Source: an uncultured Erwinia sp. | GTDB lineage: Bacteria > Pseudomonadota > Gammaproteobacteria > Enterobacterales > Enterobacteriaceae | Reading direction: 5' to 3' | DNA length: 50,557 nucleotides | Assembly (NCBI GenBank): GCA_946221915.1 | Contig: CAMIKG010000033.1 | Coordinates: forward strand, 1-50,557 | In this document: positions 40,031 through 48,536 of the stretch, in pieces | How positions within the stretch are numbered: position 1 is the first letter of the stretch | Layout: every line of letters begins with the position of its first letter | The notes under the pieces: model-generated | What the model was told of the DNA's origin: nothing | Database searches by the model: none | The model's input: the letters and a program-made list of their open reading frames with translations, nothing else | Program-made: the position numbers and the translations under genes

Positions 40031-40735
40031 ATGAAAGCAACATTAACACTTTTGGCAATGACAGTGGCATCCGTGGTGAGCTTTAATGCTGCCGCAACGA
40101 CGATTGACTATCGGCATGAAATGAAAGATACCAAAAGCGCCGACCATAAAGATCGCCTGGTGATTTCCAACCGCTTTGCCAACGGCTTTGGCTTATCGCT
40201 GGAAGGCAAATGGGGCCAGCACAGTTCTGACGGAACGCCAAATAAACCGTTTAATGAGCAGGTCAGTAACGGGACGGAAGTGGTCGCCAGCTATGTCTAT
40301 AAATTCAATAAGACTTTCCAGCTGGAGCCAGGCTTCTCGCTGGAATCTTCCTCTGATTCCACTAACTATCGTCCTTATCTGCGCGGGAAACTGAATTTCA
40401 CCGACGACCTGTCGGCCTCACTGCGCTATCGCCCTTATTTCAAGCGTAATCAGCCGAGTGAAACCAAAAACGATGAGAAAGGGCATACCTTTACCATGGT
40501 GCTGGGATATAACTTCCTTGAAAAATACAGCGTGGAATATGAGCTGGAATATAAAAAATCAGAAGATGTTATTTTGGCCGATAACGAAAAATATGAGTGG
40601 TCGCACGATGTGAAGCTGGCTTACAAATGGGACAACAACTGGAAACCGTATGTTCAGCTGGGTAACGTCGCCGGCAGCAGCAGCACCGATGAGCGGCAGA
40701 CCCGTTATCGTGTAGGTGTGCAGTACAGTTTTTAA
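40031..40735 (+). CDS. kdgM: KdgM-family oligogalacturonate-specific porin
   Basis: A 234-residue outer-membrane protein. The signal peptide ends near SFNAAA|TTIDYRHEMKD. The mature part is a small beta-barrel with alternating strands, IDYRHEMKDTKS and HKDRLVISNRFANGFGLSLEGKW as in KdgM/NanC-type monomeric 12-strand porins, and a C-terminal Phe (VGVQYSF) for BAM recognition. It lets acidic pectin oligomers cross the outer membrane for TogMNAB. It is 235 bases after togB, behind a hairpin, and ends at a strong terminator. Confidence 0.9.
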   Translation: MKATLTLLAMTVASVVSFNAAATTIDYRHEMKDTKSADHKDRLVISNRFANGFGLSLEGKWGQHSSDGTPNKPFNEQVSNGTEVVASYVYKFNKTFQLEPGFSLESSSDSTNYRPYLRGKLNFTDDLSASLRYRPYFKRNQPSETKNDEKGHTFTMVLGYNFLEKYSVEYELEYKKSEDVILADNEKYEWSHDVKLAYKWDNNWKPYVQLGNVAGSSSTDERQTRYRVGVQYSF

Positions 40736-40776
40736 TCTTATCGCAGGATAGCGGCTGTTAAACGCTGCCTGACCCT

Positions 40777-40811
40777 GGGGGAAAGCTGATGTGCAGCTTT
40801 CCCCCTTTTTT
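40777..40811 (+). terminator. Rho-independent terminator of kdgM
   Basis: Perfect 12-base stem GGGGGAAAGCTG/CAGCTTTCCCCC with a five-base loop, followed by TTTTTT. Confidence 0.92.
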
Positions 40812-40892
40812 ACAGCAAAATCTGTCTGCGCCATGCCGTCAGCCTTACCTGGCAAAACGTGCCATTAATCAGTAATTATTCTTAACTGTAGT

Positions 40893-40911
40893 GATAATGG
40901 TTTGCATTACC
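40893..40911. promoter_or_regulatory. Fur box upstream of the TonB-dependent receptor
   Basis: The sequence GATAATG-GTTTG-CATTACC matches the 19-base Fur consensus (GATAATGATAATCATTATC) at about 14 positions, with strong outer halves. It lies 205 bases before the receptor gene in the 304-base gap after the kdgM terminator. Iron-dependent repression of the receptor and its partner is the likely meaning. Confidence 0.6.
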
Positions 40912-41115
40912 ATTTACCCATCCTTTATGGTTAGCGTCCTGTTTTAACCGTTCTTCATAATAATATTTTCAATTACACCATGTAGTTGGTGCGGTTTTAC
41001 TTTGCGCTGGTTTCTTTCAGCAAAACAAACCTGGCGCGAACCTTAATGTGAGCCTGTGTCATTTATCCGTTAAACATGAACGTTTTTTACCTTTGGGATG
41101 AGGGAGACATAATAA

Positions 41116-43221
41116 ATGGGCAAGCCTGCTACGGCTCCTCTGACGGCTATCCTGGCCGCTAAACAAATAACACGCTTACAACCACGCGATCTGGCGCCTT
41201 CGCTCATGCTGGGGCTCGGGCTGTGTGCACTGGCTCCGCTGACCGTCAGCGCGGCCGCCGCCGATGTCGCCTCAGGTGAAGAGAGTGAGCAGAACGTTCA
41301 GACGCTGGTCGTGACCGGAGAAAAAACGCAGCGCTCGATCTTTAATACCGGTTCCAGCGTGGAAGTGTTCGACAGTCGCCGCATTGATGCGCTGCCAGCG
41401 GCGAAAAACGTCTCCGATCTGCTGCGCATGACCGCCAATACCGTTGATGTCGGCACCGGTAACGATCTTCCGACCGTGCGTGGTATTGATGGTTCCGGCC
41501 CGACCACCGGTGCAGGCGCGTTTCTCAGCGGCACGCGTCCGCGTCTGGGGTTGTCACTGGATGGGCGTCCGCTGACCTATAACGAACAGGCTTACGGACC
41601 GCAGTCACTGTGGGATCTCGACCGGGTCGAGGTATTTCGTGGCCCGCAGAGCTATATCCAGGGGCGCAATGCCATCGCCGGTGCGGTTGTCATGACCACC
41701 AAAGATCCCAGCTTCGAGTGGGAAAGTGCGGTGAAGGGCGGTTACGGTAACCAGCACTCCTCACAAATGGCGGCGATGCTGAGTGGCCCACTGGTTGACG
41801 ATCAGCTGGCGTTTCGCGTCAGTGTCGATCGCCAGCGCCGCCGCAGCGATATCGATATCCCGGCTTATGAACCAGTAGGCGACCCGCGTGAAGTGCGCAC
41901 CACCAGTGCGCGCGCCAAATTGCTGTTTACCCCGGAGCGCTGGCGCACGCTCTCCAGCAAACTGACGTTCAATCATTCCGACACGGCGTCGCCGCAGAAC
42001 GAGAGTCAGAACCCTATACCGCATCCGACCAGCATCAGTTACGAGTCGCGCAGGCCGGTATTCAAAAGCAACACCAACAGCGGCATCTGGGATGTTTCAT
42101 GGCAAGCCAGTGATGCGCTGACGCTGGAAAATAAGCTGATTTACAGCGGCTTCCATATTAACCGCTATGTGGTTCCCGGCCAGCCGCGGGCGAAAATTGA
42201 CGGCAGTGAAGTGCATGTAGAGCCAGTGGCGCACTTTGGTGGCCCGGACAGTCGTCTGCATGGTCTGGCCGGATTACGCTACTTCGATGCGTCCCAGGAT
42301 GAGTCGGTGTATATCTTTGGCGGTTCCACCTTCAAAGATGCCACCCGCACCAGCTCTGCTTATGCCGAACTGACCTATGCGCTGACGCCGGAAGTGGATG
42401 TCACCGCCGCCAGCCGTCTGGAGCGCGAACATCGCCAGCGCATCGGCGGCAGCAAAAGCGTGCGTCTCGACTTTGATGAAACGTACGACGTGTTTCTGCC
42501 GAAACTGGATGTGGCGTGGAAACCAGACGACACCCAGACCTGGGGCGCGCGTATTTCCCGTGGCTACAATGCTGGCGGTGCAGGCATCACCCTCAGTGCG
42601 CCGATAACCAGTTATACCTATGACTCTGAGTATGTCTGGAATTACGAACTGTATAACCGTTATCAGTTTAGCCCGGAACTCATTCTGACCAGCAACGTGT
42701 TTTACAACGACTACAAAAACATGCAGCTGCCGTACTACCTGTCGAATACCTCATCCGTGGTGCGTAATGCCGACAAAGTGGAAACCTATGGCGCTGAATT
42801 TGGCGCGAACTGGAAACCTCGCTGGGACTGGGAACTGTTCGGCAACGTCGGCCTGCTGAAAAGCAAAATCAGGGACTTCGCCGGTAGCGGCGTGGAAGGC
42901 CACGAACTGGCGCGCGCGCCGGGCTATACCGCGAATGTCGGCGCCAGCTGGCAGATGGCGAAAGGCTGGGAAGTCAGCGGCAATCTGGCTTTCAGCGACT
43001 CCTACTACTCCGCTTATGACAATGATTCGCGTGGCCGCATCGGCGCTTACTGGTCCGCCAATGCGCAGCTGGTTTACACCTTCATGTATGGCCGCGCAAC
43101 GTTGTACGCCCAGAACCTGTTCGATTCCGATCGCCGGGTGATGATCAACAGTAATGATGTGTATACCGCGACGCAGCAGCGCCCTCGTCTGGTCGGCGCA
43201 TCGGTCGAGCTGTTGTTCTGA
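41116..43221 (+). CDS. TonB-dependent outer-membrane receptor
   Basis: A 701-residue receptor. A long signal sequence (about 48 residues, hydrophobic core SLMLGLGLCALAPLTVSA) leads to a TonB box (QTLVVT, residues 62-67), a plug domain (SVEVFDSRRIDALPAAKNVSDLL, in two parts; LSLDGRPL; LDRVEVFRGPQSYIQGRNA; AGAVVMTTKDP), and a 22-strand barrel ending in Phe (ASVELLF). The plug motifs fit siderophore or heme-type receptors, but the ligand cannot be assigned. A Fur box lies upstream, and a YncE-like gene follows after 38 bases, probably in the same transcript. It is not a close relative of E. coli YncD. Confidence 0.88.
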   Translation: MGKPATAPLTAILAAKQITRLQPRDLAPSLMLGLGLCALAPLTVSAAAADVASGEESEQNVQTLVVTGEKTQRSIFNTGSSVEVFDSRRIDALPAAKNVSDLLRMTANTVDVGTGNDLPTVRGIDGSGPTTGAGAFLSGTRPRLGLSLDGRPLTYNEQAYGPQSLWDLDRVEVFRGPQSYIQGRNAIAGAVVMTTKDPSFEWESAVKGGYGNQHSSQMAAMLSGPLVDDQLAFRVSVDRQRRRSDIDIPAYEPVGDPREVRTTSARAKLLFTPERWRTLSSKLTFNHSDTASPQNESQNPIPHPTSISYESRRPVFKSNTNSGIWDVSWQASDALTLENKLIYSGFHINRYVVPGQPRAKIDGSEVHVEPVAHFGGPDSRLHGLAGLRYFDASQDESVYIFGGSTFKDATRTSSAYAELTYALTPEVDVTAASRLEREHRQRIGGSKSVRLDFDETYDVFLPKLDVAWKPDDTQTWGARISRGYNAGGAGITLSAPITSYTYDSEYVWNYELYNRYQFSPELILTSNVFYNDYKNMQLPYYLSNTSSVVRNADKVETYGAEFGANWKPRWDWELFGNVGLLKSKIRDFAGSGVEGHELARAPGYTANVGASWQMAKGWEVSGNLAFSDSYYSAYDNDSRGRIGAYWSANAQLVYTFMYGRATLYAQNLFDSDRRVMINSNDVYTATQQRPRLVGASVELLF

Positions 43222-43259
43222 TAAGTATGATTCAAGATAACTTTCAAGGAGATAATCAG

Positions 43260-44468
43260 ATGTCACCAATCCTTAAAACCTCACGCAGCCTGGCATCACT
43301 GCTGGTTGGCGCATCACTGTTAATGACGGGTACGGCACAGGCCGATAGCGACAATACGCTGCGTCAGCCGCTGGCGTCAGCGTTGTATGAGCTGGCGTAC
43401 AGCCCAGCGCAACAGGCCGTATTCGTTGCGGCGCCGGACTGGAAAGATGCCGCACAATCCAGCGTGTTGCGTCTTGATCCGCAGACGCTGCAGGTTCAGG
43501 CCACCATTCCACAGAAGCTGAAAGGCTTTGGCGTGGCGCTGGATGATAAAGGCAACCGGCTGTATCTGACTCAGGGGCAGGACGGCGCGGTGGGCGTGGT
43601 GGATATTGCCGGCAACCGGGCGCTGGACGATATCCGCGTGCAGGACAAAGTGAATCTGGAAGCGGCTTACCGTAAGGCGGGCATCAGCGGCGTACGGCTG
43701 AACTATCTGCTGGAGGAGCTGAAGCGTTTTAAGATCAGCGACGACTACCTGTATAAGCTGCGCGAAGCGAAGTATGACGCGCGCACTGGCCGCCTGTTCC
43801 TGCCGGGGCTGGGCTATGGCGTCGACAGCGTGCTGTTTGTTGTCAATACCCGTAAGCAGAAACTGGAAAAAGTGATCCCTGGTTTTGGTTTCTACGCCAC
43901 TGGTATCGCGCTGGATGAGCAGGGACGCCGGGTGTTTGTTTCGAATATGCAGGGCCAGCTGATGACGGTGAATGCGGATACGCTGGAGCTCACCAGCACC
44001 CGTGAGATTCAGGCCGATCAGCTGTTGAACCTCGAATATGACCCGGCGGGCAATCGCGTGCTGGGCGTTGACCAGGGCATCGACCGTGATAAACCGCGCA
44101 ATAACTACCTGCAGCAGAGTTACACACGACGCAGCAGCGGGCATCGCCTGTTTGCGCTGGATGCCGACAGCGGCAAAGCGCTGGCCAGTGAAGCCACGGA
44201 TGAACTGCCGGTCAGCCTGCTGCTGGACGCGGGCAAGCAGCGTATCTATGTCTCTAACCGCAAAGGGACGCGCGTCGACAAAGGCGAGGGCACGGTGACG
44301 GTGTTTGATGCCAACACATTGAAACGCGTGCAGACGCTCGACCTGCCGCCGCATCCGAACAGCTTTGCGCTTGATCCGAAGGATCATGCGGTGTTTGTTT
44401 CGGTGAAAAATGATGGCGAAGGTAAGAAAGAGAATAAGCCGGAGAGCGTAGTACGGATTGCGCAGTAG
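43260..44468 (+). CDS. YncE-like periplasmic beta-propeller protein
   Basis: A 402-residue secreted protein. The signal peptide ends near GTAQA|DSDNTL. The mature part has YncE-type seven-bladed propeller repeats, each with a core like RLYLTQGQDGAVGVVD, RLFLPGLGYGVDSVLFVV, RVFVSNMQGQLMTVN, RIYVSNRKGT and TVTVFDANTLKRVQTLDLP-like blocks (split), then PHPNSFALDPKDHAVFVSVK. The frame is open from 43227, but ATG 43260 with AAGGAG is the start. E. coli YncE is Fur-regulated and next to a TonB receptor gene, and the same pairing here suggests a role with receptor-imported metal complexes. Compared with E. coli YncE, an extra charged segment (RKAGISGVRLNYLLEELKRF) is inserted. Confidence 0.82.
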   Translation: MSPILKTSRSLASLLVGASLLMTGTAQADSDNTLRQPLASALYELAYSPAQQAVFVAAPDWKDAAQSSVLRLDPQTLQVQATIPQKLKGFGVALDDKGNRLYLTQGQDGAVGVVDIAGNRALDDIRVQDKVNLEAAYRKAGISGVRLNYLLEELKRFKISDDYLYKLREAKYDARTGRLFLPGLGYGVDSVLFVVNTRKQKLEKVIPGFGFYATGIALDEQGRRVFVSNMQGQLMTVNADTLELTSTREIQADQLLNLEYDPAGNRVLGVDQGIDRDKPRNNYLQQSYTRRSSGHRLFALDADSGKALASEATDELPVSLLLDAGKQRIYVSNRKGTRVDKGEGTVTVFDANTLKRVQTLDLPPHPNSFALDPKDHAVFVSVKNDGEGKKENKPESVVRIAQ

Positions 44469-44475
44469 TCTGGAC

Positions 44476-44495
44476 GCCTGGCCGTAAGGCCAGGC
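44476..44495. terminator. Bidirectional hairpin between YncE-like and VOC genes
   Basis: Perfect 8-base stem GCCTGGCC/GGCCAGGC with a GTAA tetraloop, between convergent stops at 44468 and 44507; ATATTCTG follows on the plus strand. Confidence 0.6.
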
Positions 44496-44506
44496 ATATT
44501 CTGTGC

Positions 44507-45031
44507 TTATGGTTTCCAGCGGCGCAGTGGCGTGGTTTCTTCGTAGGGCATATAAGAAGGGGTGGAAATAAACTCAATCACCGATCCCCACGGGGTCGCG
44601 CCATAACAGAACGCATTGCCCGGGCCTTTCTCTGTCGGAAAACTTAATGGCTTCGGCTCAGTAAACATCCTGCCACCCGCACGGGTAAAGGCGTCAATCG
44701 CAGGCGCAAAGTCATCCACATAAAGCGCAAAATGCTGTAAACCAAAGTCACTGGGGCGTTGCGGCTCATGCTGTTCGGGGCCATGCATCTCAAACAGCTC
44801 CACCCCGGGGCCGTGTTGTAACTGCAGCATTCTCACCGCATGCACTTGCGTGCCGGGAAACAGCTGCAGCGTGCTCTGCTGCGCATCCTGATCCAGCTTG
44901 TCTTTTTCTGCGCGTGACACTGATTCGTAGATCACTTCAGCACCAAATGCCTGTCGGAAAAAGGTCGTGGCCTGCTCGATGTCCGGCACCGTCATGCCAA
45001 TATGGTCAATGCCGCGTATCGCGTGCTTCAT
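44507..45031 (-). CDS. VOC-family (glyoxalase/bleomycin-resistance/dioxygenase fold) protein
   Basis: A 174-residue protein with two beta-alpha-beta-beta-beta modules. The first starts IRGIDHIGMTVPDIEQATTFF with candidate metal-ligand His10, and the second at FGLQHFALYVDDFAPAIDAF. A later Glu in WGSVIEFIST fits a metal ligand, so a metal-dependent lyase, isomerase or dioxygenase is likely, but the substrate cannot be read from sequence. Monocistronic, ending at the shared hairpin. The 331-base gap to 45363 contains only a CACCGT/ACGGTG mini-hairpin and AT-rich promoter-like sequence. Confidence 0.82.
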   Translation of the reverse strand: MKHAIRGIDHIGMTVPDIEQATTFFRQAFGAEVIYESVSRAEKDKLDQDAQQSTLQLFPGTQVHAVRMLQLQHGPGVELFEMHGPEQHEPQRPSDFGLQHFALYVDDFAPAIDAFTRAGGRMFTEPKPLSFPTEKGPGNAFCYGATPWGSVIEFISTPSYMPYEETTPLRRWKP

Positions 45032-45362
45032 TGCATCTCCCTGTAATGATTAACAAAATATAAATCCAGTATAGACGATGTGATTAGCGTTGACCGACCG
45101 TAAGCACTTTGTGAAGAGATCGGGAATGATGAGAACATTTTAGGGAAGCAGCAACATTCTGTGGCATTAGCTTTCGCTCACATTTTAACCATTTTGTTTT
45201 GTGATTTTCCGATATCAGCGCTACAACCAAAGAGCATCAGCTTTGACGATGCACATGCCGGACTGGGAGACTGGATTGTATGTCTTTCTGCTCAGTCCTG
45301 CGCCACCGTGCTTAACGGTGTGCACCTTTAGGCACGTTCTTACTGATTTAAAGGAGTGAAAA

Positions 45363-46967
45363 ATGGCTAGTGTATTCTTGACTCCCGATTGTGAGGGCGA
45401 TTTTTGTGGGGCGCGTGGTAATTCCTGGCTAGGAAAGGGATGGGGAATATGGAAATACGACAATACCGGAGATGCCGACGCCGAACTAAATATTAAGATT
45501 AGCGACCTGAAGAGCAACCGGGTAACTATCGTACTTTCAAATTTCTCTGACCAGGACAAAATCCCCGGCGGCGACCTGACGCCGCGAACCACGAGCAGCT
45601 ATTACGCCAGCGAAGTTTCTGAGCAGGAACGGGTGGCTGCACAATTGGACAACACGGCTTATGAGGCTCTGATTCCTCTCAAAGAATTTCTCTCTGCTTC
45701 ACCACCGATTACTCGGGATGCCTCATCTGAAGATGACAGCTACTATGATCAGCCTGTGACCACCTGGCAGGCAGGCACTACTCATACATGGAAAAGTGTG
45801 AACCCCGCTCAGGGCGGAGGTTTCACTGAGTCTGACGTAGTCGCTACCCTGATGAGTAGCATGCAGGCTTCTGATGGAAAATATATTCATCTGTGGGTCG
45901 AAAATGGTGAGAACTTGCAGACATCAGGAACAGAACAGGCGAAGAATTTGCTGGGCAGTCTCGGAAATATGTATGAGGCAGTGACGAAATTGACGGAAGG
46001 AGATATTTGGGGAGCACATCACTCAGCCGAATTGATAGCAGCAAATACGACTGATTTGCATCTCCTCGCGCAAAATATGCAGAAACATGGCTGGCCGGTT
46101 AAAACTGACGGTTTTTTTTACACAGGTAACAACTATGCCAGTTATTCACCAAGCAATCATGCACTTATGCTCTATGTCAACGCAGAGACGATTGCTAAAA
46201 ATACCGATCGGTGCATCAGTACGCTTGCCCACGAACTAACTCATATGATTAATTTTTACGAGCGCCGTGTAAAACGCGATGTCCCTCCATTTGAGTTATG
46301 GCTGGAAGAGGGAACAGCTCTGGCGACAGAAGATATATTAGCGGACAGTTTATTTCCCGGTACTACGCCTGGTATCCCCCGTTTTCATGCGATAGTTGAT
46401 GAAGAACGTCTTTCCGCATGGATAGAGTTAAGAAATATCTGTTCATTAACGACACCACAAACGCAATCTGGCGCACTTCCCATGTGCACACAGAGTACAT
46501 TCTATGTCACAAGCAGTGTTTTTATGTCTTTTTTACTGAGGCACTATGGAATTAAATTTTATCGGGCATTACTAAAAAGCAGTAAGGCTGGCATTGATGC
46601 TGTTGAATATGCCCTGGAATCAGCAATGCACGACACTCGCGGGTCGCACGTTGCACTTGATGAATGGCCGGCGATCTTCCGTCGTTGGGGCGCATTATTA
46701 GCACTAATGCCAGACCACAACATTCCCAGGCAATATGGCTTACCGCAACATGCCAGCGAGGGTTATACACTGGCTGGCATTGATCTGAGTACATTTAGCA
46801 AAGAGTTCAAGTCGCATCTGTCCGGCTATCTCGCACTGAACTTGCCTAAAAACACCATCCTGAGATATTCCCATGGCACCATCAGTGATGAGAATCAGAG
46901 TGGTGTTTATGAGCGGATCGTGACGATTCCTGCGGGGATGAGTGCTGGCGTGTACGTGAATAATTAG
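45363..46967 (+). CDS. Zinc metalloprotease resembling peptidase family M30 (hyicolysin), orphan
   Basis: A 534-residue protein. The zincin motif HELTH with Met-Ile-Asn-Phe after it (AHELTHMINF, His290/Glu291/His294) and a downstream LEEGTALATEDI (Glu315/316 as third zinc ligand) match the pattern of M30 hyicolysin-like proteases. The C-terminal part (about 440-534) looks like a separate beta-rich domain. The N-terminal about 100 residues are acidic, with two Cys (PDCEGDFC), and no signal peptide is seen, so secretion would need another route. Base composition is distinctly more AT-rich than neighbours, and no immunity-like or transport gene is beside it, which suggests acquired DNA. AAAGGAG ribosome site. 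Family assignment rests on motifs only. Confidence 0.65.
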   Translation: MASVFLTPDCEGDFCGARGNSWLGKGWGIWKYDNTGDADAELNIKISDLKSNRVTIVLSNFSDQDKIPGGDLTPRTTSSYYASEVSEQERVAAQLDNTAYEALIPLKEFLSASPPITRDASSEDDSYYDQPVTTWQAGTTHTWKSVNPAQGGGFTESDVVATLMSSMQASDGKYIHLWVENGENLQTSGTEQAKNLLGSLGNMYEAVTKLTEGDIWGAHHSAELIAANTTDLHLLAQNMQKHGWPVKTDGFFYTGNNYASYSPSNHALMLYVNAETIAKNTDRCISTLAHELTHMINFYERRVKRDVPPFELWLEEGTALATEDILADSLFPGTTPGIPRFHAIVDEERLSAWIELRNICSLTTPQTQSGALPMCTQSTFYVTSSVFMSFLLRHYGIKFYRALLKSSKAGIDAVEYALESAMHDTRGSHVALDEWPAIFRRWGALLALMPDHNIPRQYGLPQHASEGYTLAGIDLSTFSKEFKSHLSGYLALNLPKNTILRYSHGTISDENQSGVYERIVTIPAGMSAGVYVNN

Positions 46968-46997
46968 CCGCGGCCAATGCTAAAACGCGATAATAAA

Positions 46998-47027
46998 AAA
47001 GCCGATAACATCACTGTTATCGGCTTT
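46998..47027. terminator. Bidirectional terminator between the metalloprotease and ddc
   Basis: Stem GCCGATAACA/TGTTATCGGC with a TCAC loop. On the minus strand TTTTTTATTA follows (end of ddc); on the plus strand TTTAAC is a weaker tract for the protease gene. Confidence 0.85.
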
Positions 47028-47049
47028 AACGCTCAGCAGAGCAGGGCGA

Positions 47050-48522
47050 TTACGCGTTCAGCAGCTGCTGTGCTGTTTTATCCACCAGGGCCAGCAGGAC
47101 TTTGATATCCTCCAGGCTGACGGTTGGGTTCAGCAGGGTCAGCTTCAGGCAGGTCACGCCGTTGTGCTCAGTGACACCGACGTTGGCGCGGCCAGACTCC
47201 AGCAGCGCATCACCAATCTTCTGGTTGAACAGTGCGATAGCGGCTTCGCCTTGTGCGGCCAGCTGCTGCGGACGGTAGCGGAACAGCACGCTTGCCAGCT
47301 GCGGCTTCATCACCAGCTCCAGCAAGTCCTGCTCAGTGACATACTGCGCCACGTCCTGCGCCAGCGTCACGCCGTGATCGATAATCGCAGCGTATTGCTG
47401 CTGGCCCAGTGCTTCCAGGCTCATCCACAGTTTCAGTGCATCGAAACGGCGGGTGGTCTGCAGCGACTTGGAGACCAGGTTTGGCACGCCATGTGCTTCA
47501 TCGAACTCAGAGTTCAGATACGCCGCCTGATAACGCATCAGCTCGTAGTGACGCGCCTCTTTCAGCAGGAACGCACCACAACTGATGGTCTGGAAGAACT
47601 GCTTATGGAAGTCCAGGGTAACGGAATCCGCTAATTCCAGGCCATCCAGGTAGTCACGATACTTCTCAGACATCAGCAGCGCGCCGCCCCAGGCTGCATC
47701 CACGTGCATCCAGATCTGGTGCTCAGCCGCCAGCGTGGCAATCGCACGCAGCGGGTCGATAGCGCCGGCATCGGTGGTGCCTGCGGTCGCCACGATAGCC
47801 AGGATCTGTTCGCCGTTGGCTTTCGCCTGCGCCACTTTTTCCGCCAAATCGTTCACATCCATACGCGCGAACTCATCGGTTTTCACCAACGTCACGGACT
47901 GGTAACCCAGACCCATCAGCGCCATGTTCTTTTGTACGGAGAAGTGCGCGTTTTCGGAGCAGAACACTTTAATCTTGCGCAGATCGCCGGTCAGACCGTC
48001 CTGCTGGACAGAGTGACCGAGACGGGCAAAGAAGGCGTCACGCGCCAGCATCAGGCCCATCAGGTTACTCTGGGTGCCGCCGCTGGTGAAGACACCCGCA
48101 TCGCCAGCCTGGTAACCCACCTGCGCACGCAGCCATTCGATCAGTTTGATCTCAATAATGGTGGCGGAAGGGCTCTGATCCCACGAGTCCATGCTCTGGT
48201 TAGTGGCGTTGATCATCACTTCCGCCGCCTGGCTGACCACCAGGCTTGGGCAGTGCAGATGCGCCACACACTGTGGGTGGTGTACTGACAGGCTATCTTT
48301 TAAGAAGAACTCAACCGCACGCTCAATAGCGGCCTGGTTGCCCAGGCCCTGCGGATTGAAATCCAGCGCGATACGCTCGCGCAATTCTGCAACGGTTTTA
48401 CCCTGATACATCTCAGGTTGCTGCAGCCACTGCACAACCGCTTCCGTACTTTGCGTAATCGCCTGCTGGTACGCTTCAATGCTCTGCGCAGAAGCGGCCA
48501 GAATTGGATTTGTCCGGGACAT
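47050..48522 (-). CDS. ddc: L-2,4-diaminobutyrate decarboxylase
   Basis: A 490-residue PLP enzyme of the group II decarboxylase family, making 1,3-diaminopropane and CO2. The PLP lysine is Lys307 in LDFHKQFFQ. Other marks are GVFTSGGTQSNLMGLMLARD, HFSVQKN, ATAGTTDAGAIDPL and MHVDAAWGGALL. The reading frame can be extended to a TTG at 48540, but ATG 48522 has GGAG spacing and starts the fold. It lies 14 bases after dat on the same strand, so both form one operon. The gene name follows the known dat-ddc pair. Confidence 0.9.
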   Translation of the reverse strand: MSRTNPILAASAQSIEAYQQAITQSTEAVVQWLQQPEMYQGKTVAELRERIALDFNPQGLGNQAAIERAVEFFLKDSLSVHHPQCVAHLHCPSLVVSQAAEVMINATNQSMDSWDQSPSATIIEIKLIEWLRAQVGYQAGDAGVFTSGGTQSNLMGLMLARDAFFARLGHSVQQDGLTGDLRKIKVFCSENAHFSVQKNMALMGLGYQSVTLVKTDEFARMDVNDLAEKVAQAKANGEQILAIVATAGTTDAGAIDPLRAIATLAAEHQIWMHVDAAWGGALLMSEKYRDYLDGLELADSVTLDFHKQFFQTISCGAFLLKEARHYELMRYQAAYLNSEFDEAHGVPNLVSKSLQTTRRFDALKLWMSLEALGQQQYAAIIDHGVTLAQDVAQYVTEQDLLELVMKPQLASVLFRYRPQQLAAQGEAAIALFNQKIGDALLESGRANVGVTEHNGVTCLKLTLLNPTVSLEDIKVLLALVDKTAQQLLNA

Positions 48523-48536
48523 CAAACTCACTCCAC

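Noticed and set aside
47704..48288. Plus-strand open frame (194 codons) opposite ddc
   Set aside because: Shadow of a conserved PLP decarboxylase; composition is His/Arg/Gln-rich without a fold.
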